DNA of 53,693 bases from Desulfobulbaceae bacterium. GTDB lineage: Bacteria > Desulfobacterota > Desulfobulbia > Desulfobulbales > Desulfocapsaceae. Below are positions 10,528 to 19,453 of this stretch, in pieces. Positions within the stretch are counted from its first letter, which is position 1, and every line of letters starts with the position of its first letter. The notes beneath the pieces were generated by a model. That model saw only the letters and a list, made by a program, of their open reading frames with translations, was not told the DNA's origin and searched no databases. The translations under genes and the position numbers were made by a program. The stretch is taken from contig JAFLKM010000046.1 in assembly GCA_019163335.1 (NCBI GenBank), positions 1-53,693 on the forward strand, written 5' to 3'.

Positions 10528-12231
10528 TCACAACTTCATATTCCCACCGCAATACAAATAGCGTTTGATCTTATGGGTGGCGGTCTTGATGAAGGGTTCT
10601 TGACGTTCAAGCACCCTCGCCAGTCGTGCCGCCGGCGACACCTGTTCATTTATCTTTGTCCGCATCTCGGCCAGCAGCCCCTCGATATATTTATGCCGCT
10701 GAGAGCGCCCCTGGCCCACGGTTGCTGCGTCAATATACTCATAATCGGGATAGACCCAAGCCTCCAGACGGCCATTATTCTCAACCACCAGCGACTCTAC
10801 CACCCAAGGAGTCACATTGATCTTATGCTCAATGGCCTCGGGATAAACATTTTCACCATTCGACATGACAATGACATTTTTTGATCGGCCCCGGATGTGG
10901 AGGTTCCCGAAGTCGTCAATAAATCCCAAATCACCGGTGGCAAGCCAGCCATCAGCAGTAATGGCCTCCGCCGTTGCATCCGGATCATTATAGTACCCCT
11001 GCATAACATTGGGGCCCTGCCCATAAATCTCACCAATCCCGGTGACGGGATCAGGGTGGACAATCTTGACCCGAACCCCGGGAACCGGCCTGCCGGTAGA
11101 GCCAACCACAATACTTTTGTCACCGGGCGGCCCGCCGGCCAGAAGCGGAGCACATTCGGTCAGGCCATAGCCGATGAGATAGGGAAAATCGGCATTGTAA
11201 AGAAACTGCTCAACCTCAGGATTCAAGGCTGCCCCGCCTATCCCCATAATCTGTAGATTGCCGCCGAAAAATTCGAGAAGCTTGGCGCCGATGCGTTTAT
11301 GAACAAACCTTTTCCCCACCTCAACCTTGCACAGCAGGGATAAGGCGAAACTCTCGTTAATTTTAGGAAGCACCCTTTTTTTATAAATCTTTTCCATCAC
11401 CAGGGGCACCACGAAGATGGCATAGGGTTTTTCCTGGCGGCAAAGTTTCTGCAAAATGGCAGGCGTCGGCGTCTTTCCGGCATAGGCTATCCTTGCCCCC
11501 CGCAGCAAGGGAAGGATAAACCCCACAGTAAACTCATAGGTATGGGACATGGGCAGAATAGAGAGGAAAACAGCGCCGGGTTCAACATCAATCATGGACG
11601 AGGCCGACTGGGCGTTGGCCGCCAGATTGCGGTGACTGAGCATCACCGCTTTGGAGTATCCGGAGGTTCCCGATGTGTATAAAATAGAGGCCAGATCGTC
11701 GGCTGTGACCGTCTCAAAAACAAGGGGCCCTTTTCTTTCCGCCTCGTCCCGCATCTCCATGGCCCTGTCCAGATAGTCGGAAAAAGGCTCCACCGCCAGG
11801 GCATTGAAGCTTGCCACAGAGTCATCCAGGGTGATAATCCGGCGCAGATTCTTTTGCTTGAGCTCATATATTTTTTCTATCTGCCGCTCCGTGGTAAAAA
11901 GAACCGGAACCCGCATCTCGGTCAAGATATGATGGACATCCGCCTCCGGCAAATCCGGCAGAATAGGCACAGCTACCGCCCCCAGGCGAACAATGGAAAA
12001 ATAGGCCGTTCCCCAGTTAGGGGAGTTTTCGGCAAGGATGGCAACATGGTCCCCTTTCTTGACCCCTTCCCGAGATAAACGCAGGGCCAGTGCAATAATC
12101 CGTTGATAAAACTCCTGGTACGTCAACGGAACAGCAAGGGCCATCCCTACGGCCGGCAGAGCGGAAAATTTTTCCTGACTGGCGTCAATAATATCATTCA
12201 GGGACATGTTCACCCTGATCTGCTTCTCCAT
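10528..12231 (-). CDS. AMP-binding long-chain acyl-CoA synthetase
   Basis: Adenylate-forming enzyme that activates a carboxylic (probably fatty) acid with ATP and CoA. The 567 residues show the P-loop SILYTSGTSGYSKAVMLSH (about 182-200), the substrate/adenylate motif YGLTECAPLL near 353, the hinge DLGFIDDFGNLHIRGRSKN near 443-461 with the conserved aspartate and arginine, and GENVYPEAIE near 468. The catalytic lysine region is near the C-terminus (IKTATHKIKR). A second ATG at codon 9 is possible. It precedes fadL on the same strand. The chain-length preference is unknown, and an acyl-ACP synthetase is an alternative. Confidence 0.93.
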   Translation of the reverse strand: MEKQIRVNMSLNDIIDASQEKFSALPAVGMALAVPLTYQEFYQRIIALALRLSREGVKKGDHVAILAENSPNWGTAYFSIVRLGAVAVPILPDLPEADVHHILTEMRVPVLFTTERQIEKIYELKQKNLRRIITLDDSVASFNALAVEPFSDYLDRAMEMRDEAERKGPLVFETVTADDLASILYTSGTSGYSKAVMLSHRNLAANAQSASSMIDVEPGAVFLSILPMSHTYEFTVGFILPLLRGARIAYAGKTPTPAILQKLCRQEKPYAIFVVPLVMEKIYKKRVLPKINESFALSLLCKVEVGKRFVHKRIGAKLLEFFGGNLQIMGIGGAALNPEVEQFLYNADFPYLIGYGLTECAPLLAGGPPGDKSIVVGSTGRPVPGVRVKIVHPDPVTGIGEIYGQGPNVMQGYYNDPDATAEAITADGWLATGDLGFIDDFGNLHIRGRSKNVIVMSNGENVYPEAIEHKINVTPWVVESLVVENNGRLEAWVYPDYEYIDAATVGQGRSQRHKYIEGLLAEMRTKINEQVSPAARLARVLERQEPFIKTATHKIKRYLYCGGNMKL

Positions 12232-12534
12232 GCAAGGCCCTCTTTCTATTGTATTGATATTTAAAGCAATAGCTGCTTAACAAAAGAACGACATGAACCG
12301 CTGGCGGATACTTCTTATGCACGCGTCCGATATTACCCTGAAACCTTTTTTCTGGTCAACCAAGAAGACATTAGAAAAGGGGAATGGGGAGATTAATTTT
12401 GTTTCTTCAAAAAGAATCCTTTAAATTCTTGACAACAAACATCGTATTATATAGAAATAATTAATAGTTATAATCTGTTATCGTGAGAGCTTACCCATCT
12501 GTACCCAGTTTCCTCCTCCAATAAGGTCTCCTCT
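12232..12534. other. divergent spacer
   Basis: The 303 bases lie between the divergent acyl-CoA synthetase and carboxypeptidase genes. They hold the carboxypeptidase promoter described separately. No other feature is seen. Confidence 0.5.
12429..12457 (+). promoter_or_regulatory. sigma-70-like promoter of the carboxypeptidase gene
   Basis: A perfect TTGACA at 12429-12434 is followed by TATAGA after 15 bases or TAGAAA after 17 bases. A start near 12464 would give a leader of about 70 bases to the ATG at 12535. Confidence 0.6.
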
Positions 12535-13701
12535 ATGAAACACTCTCTGCTTTTTCTACTGCTGACAACCGTGTTACTCTCTCTGGTTTCAGCCGGAATG
12601 TTCGTTGCTCCGGCGGCGGCAGCCCCTCTGTTACGTGATGATAAGGCCAAACAGGTGGTCGTACCCGAGCGGAAGCAGGCTCCAGCAAAGAGTGCCATCA
12701 AAAGTAATACCTCCAAGAAGCCAAAGGCCATCGCAAAGAACCAGGACATCTCGCCAGCTAAAAAGAAGGCCGGCGCCGCACGGCCTCAATCCGTTGCCTC
12801 GGCAGCAGCGAAAAAAGTCACTCCAAAGAAAAAGGTTGCTGCAAAAAAAGCTGCCCCCAAGATTGAAACGGTTATGGCGGACATCCAAGACAACAACGAA
12901 CAACTCAGCAAACAGATCTCAGCAAAAAGTGCCATCATCATGGATGCAGACAATGGTCACACCCTTTTTGCGGTATCTCCCGACGCACCTCGCCAACCGG
13001 CCAGCACCATCAAGATTCTCACCGGCCTGATTGCGATCAAATCCCTTGATTTCAACGAGTCTGTGGCGGTAAGTCATAAGGCTGCCGAACAACCAAGCTC
13101 CAAAGTTCACCTTCAAACACAGAAACGGTACAAGGCCGATGACCTGATCAATGCCGTGCTCCTCTCCTCCGCCAATGATGCCAGCGTCGCCCTCGCCGAG
13201 AAAATTGCCGGATCTGAACAATCCTTTGCCCGGATGATGACCCTGCGGGCCAAGTTCTGCGGCGCCCAGAATACAGTATGCAAGACTGCCAACGGCTTGA
13301 CCGCAGCGGGACAGAGCAGCACGGCCAGAGACCTGGCCACCATCTTCAGGCATGCCATGCAGGATGAGGAATTTTCACAGAGGATGAAACAAGTTCAGAC
13401 CCATACCACTGAGGGCAAACTGCTCAAGAATCATAACAAGGCCCTCTGGCAGATCCAAGGAGCGGAAGGCGGCAAGACCGGCTTTACCAATGCGGCCGGC
13501 CAGACCTATGTGGGAAAATTTAAACGGGGTGAGAAAGAGATCATTGTCGCGATCATGGGCAGCCACACCATGTGGGCGGATCTCAAGACCCTGGTGGAAT
13601 ACGGATTCGCCCAGCCGCCATCAACGATTGCCAGGACTTCGGAACTGCGCGAGAAGTCAAACATTGTCGCTGCCGTCCCCGGGATCACCCGTCAGCAGTA
13701 A
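12535..13701 (+). CDS. D-alanyl-D-alanine carboxypeptidase (peptidase S11) with Lys/Ala-rich linker
   Basis: Periplasmic penicillin-binding enzyme that trims the terminal D-Ala of peptidoglycan stem peptides. The order is: signal peptide (residues 1-29, cleavage near AAAA-P), an unusual Lys/Ala/Pro-rich stretch (about 37-110), then the S11 domain. That domain carries the catalytic SxxK Ser157-Thr-Ile-Lys160, the SxN triad Ser212-Ala-Asn214, and Lys314-Thr-Gly. The 388 residues lack the C-terminal PBP5 domain and any clear membrane-anchoring helix, so the enzyme may be soluble or held to the wall by the basic linker. It is monocistronic, with its own promoter. Confidence 0.93.
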   Translation: MKHSLLFLLLTTVLLSLVSAGMFVAPAAAAPLLRDDKAKQVVVPERKQAPAKSAIKSNTSKKPKAIAKNQDISPAKKKAGAARPQSVASAAAKKVTPKKKVAAKKAAPKIETVMADIQDNNEQLSKQISAKSAIIMDADNGHTLFAVSPDAPRQPASTIKILTGLIAIKSLDFNESVAVSHKAAEQPSSKVHLQTQKRYKADDLINAVLLSSANDASVALAEKIAGSEQSFARMMTLRAKFCGAQNTVCKTANGLTAAGQSSTARDLATIFRHAMQDEEFSQRMKQVQTHTTEGKLLKNHNKALWQIQGAEGGKTGFTNAAGQTYVGKFKRGEKEIIVAIMGSHTMWADLKTLVEYGFAQPPSTIARTSELREKSNIVAAVPGITRQQ

Positions 13702-13727
13702 GACACATAGATAGTTAAGGAACTCCC

Positions 13728-14171
13728 CTAGGCCCGTTGCGCCTTTCGCCAGCCCTCTGCCTTCAAACGGGCGATCCTGGCAACCGCCCACTCCGTAATG
13801 GCCGTAAGATACTCCTGGGGGTCTCGATCTTTAATGGCGATAATTCGCCGGCGCTCTTCGGCAATATCCCTGCTCTCTCCGGGATACATCTCCCGCCAGG
13901 CAACATAGCCCTCATCAAAAATAAAACCGGGCTGCACCTGCGCCGGTTCCAGCCCTAATCTGGCAATGGCATACATCCGGGCCAGATCCATATCGTATTC
14001 AATCACCCAGCCGTTATCCACAACCATCCGCTCTTCCTCAAGGGCCACCGTCCCGGAACAGGCGGGACAGAACAGACGCTCAATAACCTCCTGACTCATC
14101 ACGTTGTCACGCAGATGAAAGGAGACCTTTTCCTTGCCGCAACTGCAATTCCGCTGTACTTCCTGACACAT
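13728..14171 (-). CDS. conserved small protein with two cysteine pairs
   Basis: I do not recognise a named family. The 147 residues start with a Cys-rich N-terminus (Cys2, then CSCGKEK), followed by a CPAC knuckle near residue 35. Four of these cysteines could form a zinc ribbon joining the two pairs. The remainder is acidic to mixed, mainly helical by composition, with no signal peptide or membrane segment and a basic C-terminus. The ATG has a strong GGAGG site. It starts 18 bases after the ygiQ stop on the same strand, so the two are probably co-transcribed; no link in function can be inferred. Deleting it in silico from that operon leaves ygiQ intact. Confidence 0.75.
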   Translation of the reverse strand: MCQEVQRNCSCGKEKVSFHLRDNVMSQEVIERLFCPACSGTVALEEERMVVDNGWVIEYDMDLARMYAIARLGLEPAQVQPGFIFDEGYVAWREMYPGESRDIAEERRRIIAIKDRDPQEYLTAITEWAVARIARLKAEGWRKAQRA

Positions 14172-14189
14172 ATCACATCCTCCAGCATC

Positions 14190-16109
14190 TCAAGTTTTGT
14201 TTTTCTTTCCCTTCACAAAATCCTTGCGGACCGCCGTTTTCTCCCTCCCGGGCCGGCCCGATGGCTTCATCTGTTTTTCCAGCAGACCACGCTGCTCTTT
14301 TCTCTCCGACTGGTTGCGGGCAACCGGGATGGGCTGATTTGTGTCCCGATCGAGGCCGGTGACATACATCGCCGTCGACAAGGTGCCGGGGGTCGGGGTG
14401 AAATCCTGAAACTGCTTGACCGGCAGGTCAAGGGCACGCAGCTTCCCGGTCATGGCCTCCGTAGCAGCGGCTGTGCAGCCGGGATGGGAGGCAATCAGAT
14501 ACGGGGTAAAAATGATTCGTTTTCCCAACTCTTTTGCCAGCTGCCGGCAATGCTTAAGAAATTCAATCAACAGTTGATGCGACTCCTTGTGCATCAGCCT
14601 CAGCACCGCATCCTCGGTATGTTCCGGAGCAATCTTCATCGCCCCCGGGGTATGACTGCGGATAAGCTCTCTGAGCAGGCGCGGGGTCTTGAGCAGCAGC
14701 CCCATGCGCAGTCCAGACGAGATAAAGACATGCTTCACCCCTTCTATCCCTTCAATATCTGCCAGAAGCTTGAGGAAGGCATCCTCATCCACCTGCAGAT
14801 TAGGACAGAGTTTGGGGTAAAGACAATCATGGCGGGGACAGGAACCGATCTTGCAACTGGTTTGGTAGAGATTGGCGGTGGGCCCGCCCAGATCAGTGAT
14901 CACACCGGTGAAATTCTCCATTCCACTGACCAGCCTTACCTCGCGCAGGATCGACTCCGGGCTGCGGCTGCTGATGATGGGTCCTTGATGGCGGGTAATC
15001 GAGCAAAAAGAACAGTTCCCGGAACAGCCGCGGACAATGGTCAACGAGTGACAGATCATCCGGTAGGCCGGCACATCGACACTTGTCGGGTGCGGCTTGC
15101 GGCTGTAGGGCAGCTCGTACATGTGATCCAGCTCAGCCGTAGATAAAGGCTCCGCTGCCGGATACTGAACAACCCAGGCACTCTGCTGATGCTGGGCAAG
15201 CAGAGTGGACAGACGCCCTCGGGCATGGACATCAATCATCTGCTCCGCCGCCATAAACCTCTGCGAATCCAGCTGGATGTCCTCCCAGGAGGGCAGGATA
15301 GAGCAGGTGTCATCGCCCCTGGCCGAAAGACCTGGAAGTCGTGCCACAAATTGGGCCGGACTCAGCCGTTCACAGCTCCCGACAATCCCGTCTAACCCCA
15401 GGCCTGCCTTTAAACGACCGGCAGCCTCCACCACTGCCCGTTCCCCCATGCCATAAATCAGCAGATCGGCCTTGGCATCGGTCAACAGTGAACCGCGCAG
15501 CATCTTCTGCTGATAATCATAATGAACAAAACGGCGCAGTGAGGCCTCCACCCCGCCCAGAACAATGGGCACATCCTTACAGGCGGCACGGGCAAGGTTG
15601 GCATACATAAGAGTGGCCCGATCAGGCCGGTAGCGATTCTTCCGACCCTGCTCACCATCACGCCAGGGACTGCCGTGCGGCGAATAGGCATCCTCAGCAC
15701 GCACCTTGCCGTTACCGGTATAATTGGCGACGATGGAATCCAGGTTGCCGGCGCTGATCCCGAAAAAAAGGCGGGGCGGGCCGAACTGAAGAAAATCATC
15801 CAGGCGATCATAACGTGGCTGGGCGAGGATGGCCACTCGATAGCCATGACTCTCCAGCAGCCTGCCGATAAGGGCAATGCCAAAGGAGGGATGATCAATG
15901 TAGGCATCCCCTGTGACAAGCACCACATCCACAGACTCCCAACCGCGACTGATGCACTCAGCCTTTGAGCAGGGCAAGGGAAGAATCGGGCTACTGAGGC
16001 AAGAAGCGCCCTGGGGATGCTGATTGGAGCGGTTTAAAAGAGGGAAGTGCTGATGTGCCAAGATTTTTCTTTTAAGGGGAAAATGTTTTATGAAAGGTGA
16101 AACGTACAA
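14190..16109 (-). CDS. ygiQ: YgiQ family radical SAM protein
   Basis: Radical S-adenosylmethionine protein with a B12-binding-like N-terminal region; the cellular role of YgiQ is not established. The signature is clear: VDVVLVTGDAYIDHPSFG (the conserved N-terminal block), GGVEASLRRFVHYDYQ, the SAM cluster RGCSGNCSFCSI (CxxxCxxC), and the late GRKxxFTPYLI-like RIIFTPYLIASHPGC. A basic Lys-rich tail closes it. The start is uncertain: no in-frame ATG precedes the conserved block, only TTG codons (16109, 16061) without a convincing Shine-Dalgarno. A 122-bp mobile element ends 19 bases upstream of 16109, so the native 5' region may have been displaced. Confidence 0.92.
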   Translation of the reverse strand: MYVSPFIKHFPLKRKILAHQHFPLLNRSNQHPQGASCLSSPILPLPCSKAECISRGWESVDVVLVTGDAYIDHPSFGIALIGRLLESHGYRVAILAQPRYDRLDDFLQFGPPRLFFGISAGNLDSIVANYTGNGKVRAEDAYSPHGSPWRDGEQGRKNRYRPDRATLMYANLARAACKDVPIVLGGVEASLRRFVHYDYQQKMLRGSLLTDAKADLLIYGMGERAVVEAAGRLKAGLGLDGIVGSCERLSPAQFVARLPGLSARGDDTCSILPSWEDIQLDSQRFMAAEQMIDVHARGRLSTLLAQHQQSAWVVQYPAAEPLSTAELDHMYELPYSRKPHPTSVDVPAYRMICHSLTIVRGCSGNCSFCSITRHQGPIISSRSPESILREVRLVSGMENFTGVITDLGGPTANLYQTSCKIGSCPRHDCLYPKLCPNLQVDEDAFLKLLADIEGIEGVKHVFISSGLRMGLLLKTPRLLRELIRSHTPGAMKIAPEHTEDAVLRLMHKESHQLLIEFLKHCRQLAKELGKRIIFTPYLIASHPGCTAAATEAMTGKLRALDLPVKQFQDFTPTPGTLSTAMYVTGLDRDTNQPIPVARNQSERKEQRGLLEKQMKPSGRPGREKTAVRKDFVKGKKNKT

Positions 16110-16128
16110 ATCTTTGCCGGCAACCTAA

Positions 16129-16250
16129 TTCCATTTCTAAATCAAAATGTACACGAGGAGAAAAGCGAGCCGCGACGAAGCAGTACAGCGAGTACGGTGA
16201 GGAGCGGCGTAGCGCATTCGACGAAGTGAACGTTTGATTTAGAAATGGAA
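16129..16250. mobile_element. 122-bp MITE, copy 1
   Basis: The ends carry an 18-base perfect terminal inverted repeat, TTCCATTTCTAAATCAAA, and the same trinucleotide TAA lies directly outside both ends (16126-16128 and 16251-16253), as expected of a target duplication. The interior is GC-rich and has no reading frame of its own. It matches the copy at 32078 with about five differences, and its end matches the left end of the insertion sequence at 53251. It sits just upstream of ygiQ. Confidence 0.88.
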
Positions 16251-16601
16251 TAACCCATATTTTTACAAGCAAGGCAAGAAAGCCCGGATAACACTCCATT
16301 CATACCATGAACCCAACAATGGGGGACAGCAGTTTTTTTTGATTCTTCGTTCTTTTCCACGGGCCAACACCAAGAATCAACAGCACTCATTCATCCTGAC
16401 TGAGAAACCAGATCTGAAAAATTTCCGCCCAACAACAGTCCCAACTCCTAACTGCCGGGAGCCCATGCATTATAATTATCCGCAACATTCATCTATGGCA
16501 CAAACCCGCACCCTGTATTATATTTGTTGAAAAATACGGGCCTTCTCCTGCTCTCTCAGGAGAAGGTTTTTTTAGAAATCTTAACGGATACCTTTTTATT
16601 T
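16251..16601. other. spacer upstream of def
   Basis: About 350 bases with no gene. They contain TATAAT at about 16472 and TATTAT at about 16517 as possible -10 boxes, without good -35 partners, and the strong terminator hairpin described separately. Confidence 0.45.
16541..16573 (+). terminator. intrinsic terminator in the def leader
   Basis: CCTTCTCCTG (16541-16550) pairs perfectly with CAGGAGAAGG (16557-16566) around a 6-base loop and is followed by seven T. It ends 28 bases before the def ATG, with no plus-strand gene upstream for 2.8 kb. It therefore terminates either a short RNA or the def leader itself, which would make it an attenuator. Confidence 0.8.
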
Positions 16602-17126
16602 ATGACCATTCGGACAATTTTAGAATTCCCCGACCCCATCCTTCGTCAGCAGGCAAAACCGATTACTGATTTCAATGCCGGCCTTGAAGAACTGGTCAAG
16701 GACATGACCGAGACCATGTATGACGCCCCCGGCATCGGGCTTGCCGCGCCCCAGGTGGGCGAATCCATCCAGTTGATCATTGTCGATGTGAGTAAAATTG
16801 AGCATGCTCAAAAGACCCTGGCCATGATCAATCCTCGCATAATCGGCCACGAAGGACACCAGGTCGACGAAGAAGGCTGCCTGAGCGTCGTGGATCTGAC
16901 GGCCAACGTCAAACGTTTCAAAAAAGTCACGGTGTCATTTCAGAACCTTGCCGGAGAGGCAAAGGAAATCACCGCTGAAGACCGCTTTGCCGTTGTCCTT
17001 CAGCATGAAATTGATCATCTGAACGGCATCCTCTTTATTGATCATCTAAGCATGTTGAAACGCGCCCTGTACAAAAAAAAGGTCCATAAGATGCTGGCCG
17101 AAAAAGAAATCCCAGCCGAGGCATAG
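16602..17126 (+). CDS. def: peptide deformylase
   Basis: Fe2+/Zn2+ metallo-hydrolase that removes the formyl group from nascent N-formylmethionine. All three family motifs are present: GIGLAAPQVG (motif 1), EEGCLSV (motif 2, metal-ligand Cys) and QHEIDHLNG (motif 3, HExxH). From the ATG at 16602 the product has 174 residues, the usual length. A longer frame from 16524 would run through the terminator hairpin and is rejected. The RBS is weak. The stop is 2 bases before fmt, giving the classic def-fmt pair that runs the formylation cycle. Confidence 0.97.
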   Translation: MTIRTILEFPDPILRQQAKPITDFNAGLEELVKDMTETMYDAPGIGLAAPQVGESIQLIIVDVSKIEHAQKTLAMINPRIIGHEGHQVDEEGCLSVVDLTANVKRFKKVTVSFQNLAGEAKEITAEDRFAVVLQHEIDHLNGILFIDHLSMLKRALYKKKVHKMLAEKEIPAEA

Positions 17127-17128
17127 AG

Positions 17129-18079
17129 ATGCCAAACAAGAGATTTCGCATCATCTTCATGGGCACGCCCGACTTTGCCGTACCGGCCTTGCACAAACTG
17201 CTGAATGGACCCGATCAGGTCGTCGCCGTCATCACCCAGCCTGATCGCCCCAAGGGCCGAGGGAAAAAGCTGAGTTCGCCCCCGGTGAAGCTGGCAGCAG
17301 AGCAGGCCGGCATTCCGGTACTGCAGCCGGCCAAGATCCGCACGGAGGAGTTTCTCGACACACTCAAGGGTTACAACCCGGATTTGATTGTCGTTGCCGC
17401 CTATGGCCGCATCCTTCCCAGCAGCATTCTCGCACTTCCCCCTTTAGGCTGCATCAACATCCATGGGTCGCTTTTGCCCAGACACAGGGGGGCCGCCCCC
17501 ATCCAGTGGGCCATCATCAATGGTGACAGCGAGGCGGGCGTCACTATCATGCAGATGGATGCAGACATGGATACCGGTGACATCCTGCTGTCGGCAGCCA
17601 TTCCGCTCACCGATGACGAAACAGCAGGCAGCCTTTTTGACAAACTTGCCGATCTGGGAGGAACCACCTTGGCCCAGGCCCTTGACCTGCTTCGGCTAGA
17701 TCAGCTTTTCCCCATTGAGCAGAACCATGACCTGGCCACCTCTTCCCCACCACTGTCCAAAGAGGATGGCTGCCTTAACTGGAACAAGCCTGCCCTTGAA
17801 CTGCATCGTCTGATTCGCGGCCTTGACCCCTGGCCTGCGGCCTACAGCTTTATCGACGGCCAGCGTTTCCGGCTTTTTGCACCGGAGCTTGTCCACAGAG
17901 AATGCGAACGCCCTGCCGGCACCCTTATTCTGGCCGACCAGCAGGGCCTGCTCATCGCCACCGCGAAAGACTGTCTGCAGATCAAAGAGATCCAGCCGGA
18001 GGGAAAAAAACGGATGACGGTTGAGGCCTACCTCTGCGGCCACCCCCTGACACCAGGCCTCATCCTCACCAGCCAATAG
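17129..18079 (+). CDS. fmt: methionyl-tRNA formyltransferase
   Basis: Transfers a formyl group from 10-formyltetrahydrofolate to initiator Met-tRNA. The 316 residues carry the N-terminal Rossmann-like domain (FMGTPDFAVPAL), the folate-site signature INIHGSLLPRHRGAAPIQWAI near 110-130 with catalytic Asn/His, DTGDILL near 147, and a C-terminal tRNA-binding OB domain. It begins 2 bases after def and is surely co-translated with it. larC follows 76 bases later. Confidence 0.98.
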   Translation: MPNKRFRIIFMGTPDFAVPALHKLLNGPDQVVAVITQPDRPKGRGKKLSSPPVKLAAEQAGIPVLQPAKIRTEEFLDTLKGYNPDLIVVAAYGRILPSSILALPPLGCINIHGSLLPRHRGAAPIQWAIINGDSEAGVTIMQMDADMDTGDILLSAAIPLTDDETAGSLFDKLADLGGTTLAQALDLLRLDQLFPIEQNHDLATSSPPLSKEDGCLNWNKPALELHRLIRGLDPWPAAYSFIDGQRFRLFAPELVHRECERPAGTLILADQQGLLIATAKDCLQIKEIQPEGKKRMTVEAYLCGHPLTPGLILTSQ

Positions 18080-18155
18080 AGATCCGGCTCTTTGATTCAG
18101 TGGAGAAATCCTCCCCCCACTCCAACTCCAACTCCAGCTAAACTCACAAAAAACC

Positions 18156-19352
18156 ATGAAGATTGCCTACACCGACTGTTTTTCCGGCATCAGCGGAGAC
18201 ATGTTTCTGGCCGCCCTGCTCGATGCAGGCCTTGACGAACATCTTCTCCGCCAGGAACTGGACAAACTCGATATCGGCCCCTTTCTTCTCACCATCTCCA
18301 CCACCAGACCCTCCGGCATGAAAGCGACCAAGGTCGAGATCAGCGCCGGGGCCAATCAGCAGTTTCGCAACCTTGCCGCCATTCTTGACATCCTGCACGC
18401 CAGCACCCTTCTGCCAGCCATCGTTGACCGGGCAAGCACAGTATTCCAAAATCTGGCCGAAGCCGAAGCCAAGGTTCATGGCTTGCCCGTGGACGCCATC
18501 CACTTTCATGAAATCGGGGCAATCGACACCATCATCGACGTGGTGGGGGTTGTGGCCGGTCTCCATCACCTGGGAATAGATCGCCTGGTCAGCTCACCAC
18601 TGCCCTGGGGACAGGGCTTTATCGACTGCGACCATGGCCGTCTGCCACTGCCCGCCCCCGCCGTCTGTGAGCTGCTGGCTGGCATACCGGTGTACGCGGT
18701 GGATATATCTCAAGAACTGGTCACTCCAACCGGAGCAGCCCTGCTCACCAGCCTCTGTCAAAATTTCGGGCCACTGCCGAACATGACCATCGCCAGCACC
18801 AGCTATGGCGCCGGGAGTCACAAGCTTGCCAACCGACAGCCCAACCTGCTCCGCCTGATCATTGGCGAAGAAACAACCCAGTGCAAAGAGGCCCGAAGCG
18901 TTGAAGTCATCGAGACCCACCTTGACGACTGGAACAGCGAAGGCTTTCCCTATCTCTGTGAACTCCTGCTGAAACAAGGGGCCCTCGATGTCAGCCTGAC
19001 CCCGATGCTGATGAAGAAAGGACGGCCCGGTCAGCTGCTGCGCGTCATCTGCCACCCGGCCCAAGGGGTGCCGCTAAAACAGACCATCCTGACGGAGACC
19101 ACAGCCATTGGCCTGCGCTTTCGCACCGAATCCCGCCTGACCCTCCAACGGGAACAAGTGCTGGTGGACACTCCCTGGGGAGAGATTGTCGCCAAGAAGG
19201 TCCATACGCCGGCCGGCCCAAGGATCTATCCGGAGTATGAGGCATGCCGACAAATAGCCGAGTCCGCGCAGGTTCCGCTGCAGGCGGTGTACAATGCAGT
19301 TACTGGAGCTCGGAAGGAAGCAGACGGAAGGCAGAAATCAGACGACAGATGA
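18156..19352 (+). CDS. larC: LarC, nickel-pincer cofactor biosynthesis protein
   Basis: CTP-dependent nickel insertase (former DUF111) that puts nickel into the pyridinium dithiocarboxylic acid mononucleotide cofactor of lactate racemase-type enzymes. The 398 residues match from the N-terminal YTDCFSGISGDMFLAALLDAG through VHFHEIGAIDTIIDV and the PTGAAL segment to the C-terminal nickel-binding region (MLMKKGRPGQLLRV). No larA, larB or larE lies in the window, so the client enzyme is either elsewhere or a different LarA homologue. It sits in the def-fmt-larC-pgpA run; 101 bases separate it from pgpA. Confidence 0.94.
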   Translation: MKIAYTDCFSGISGDMFLAALLDAGLDEHLLRQELDKLDIGPFLLTISTTRPSGMKATKVEISAGANQQFRNLAAILDILHASTLLPAIVDRASTVFQNLAEAEAKVHGLPVDAIHFHEIGAIDTIIDVVGVVAGLHHLGIDRLVSSPLPWGQGFIDCDHGRLPLPAPAVCELLAGIPVYAVDISQELVTPTGAALLTSLCQNFGPLPNMTIASTSYGAGSHKLANRQPNLLRLIIGEETTQCKEARSVEVIETHLDDWNSEGFPYLCELLLKQGALDVSLTPMLMKKGRPGQLLRVICHPAQGVPLKQTILTETTAIGLRFRTESRLTLQREQVLVDTPWGEIVAKKVHTPAGPRIYPEYEACRQIAESAQVPLQAVYNAVTGARKEADGRQKSDDR

Positions 19353-19453
19353 AACACCGTTGCCCAATCCTAATGACGGCGTTAGAAGCTGAACAGCAGC
19401 TTTGCACTCCATCCATGGCGGGACTTAGGGGATAGACAAAGCAAGGAGAGAGG

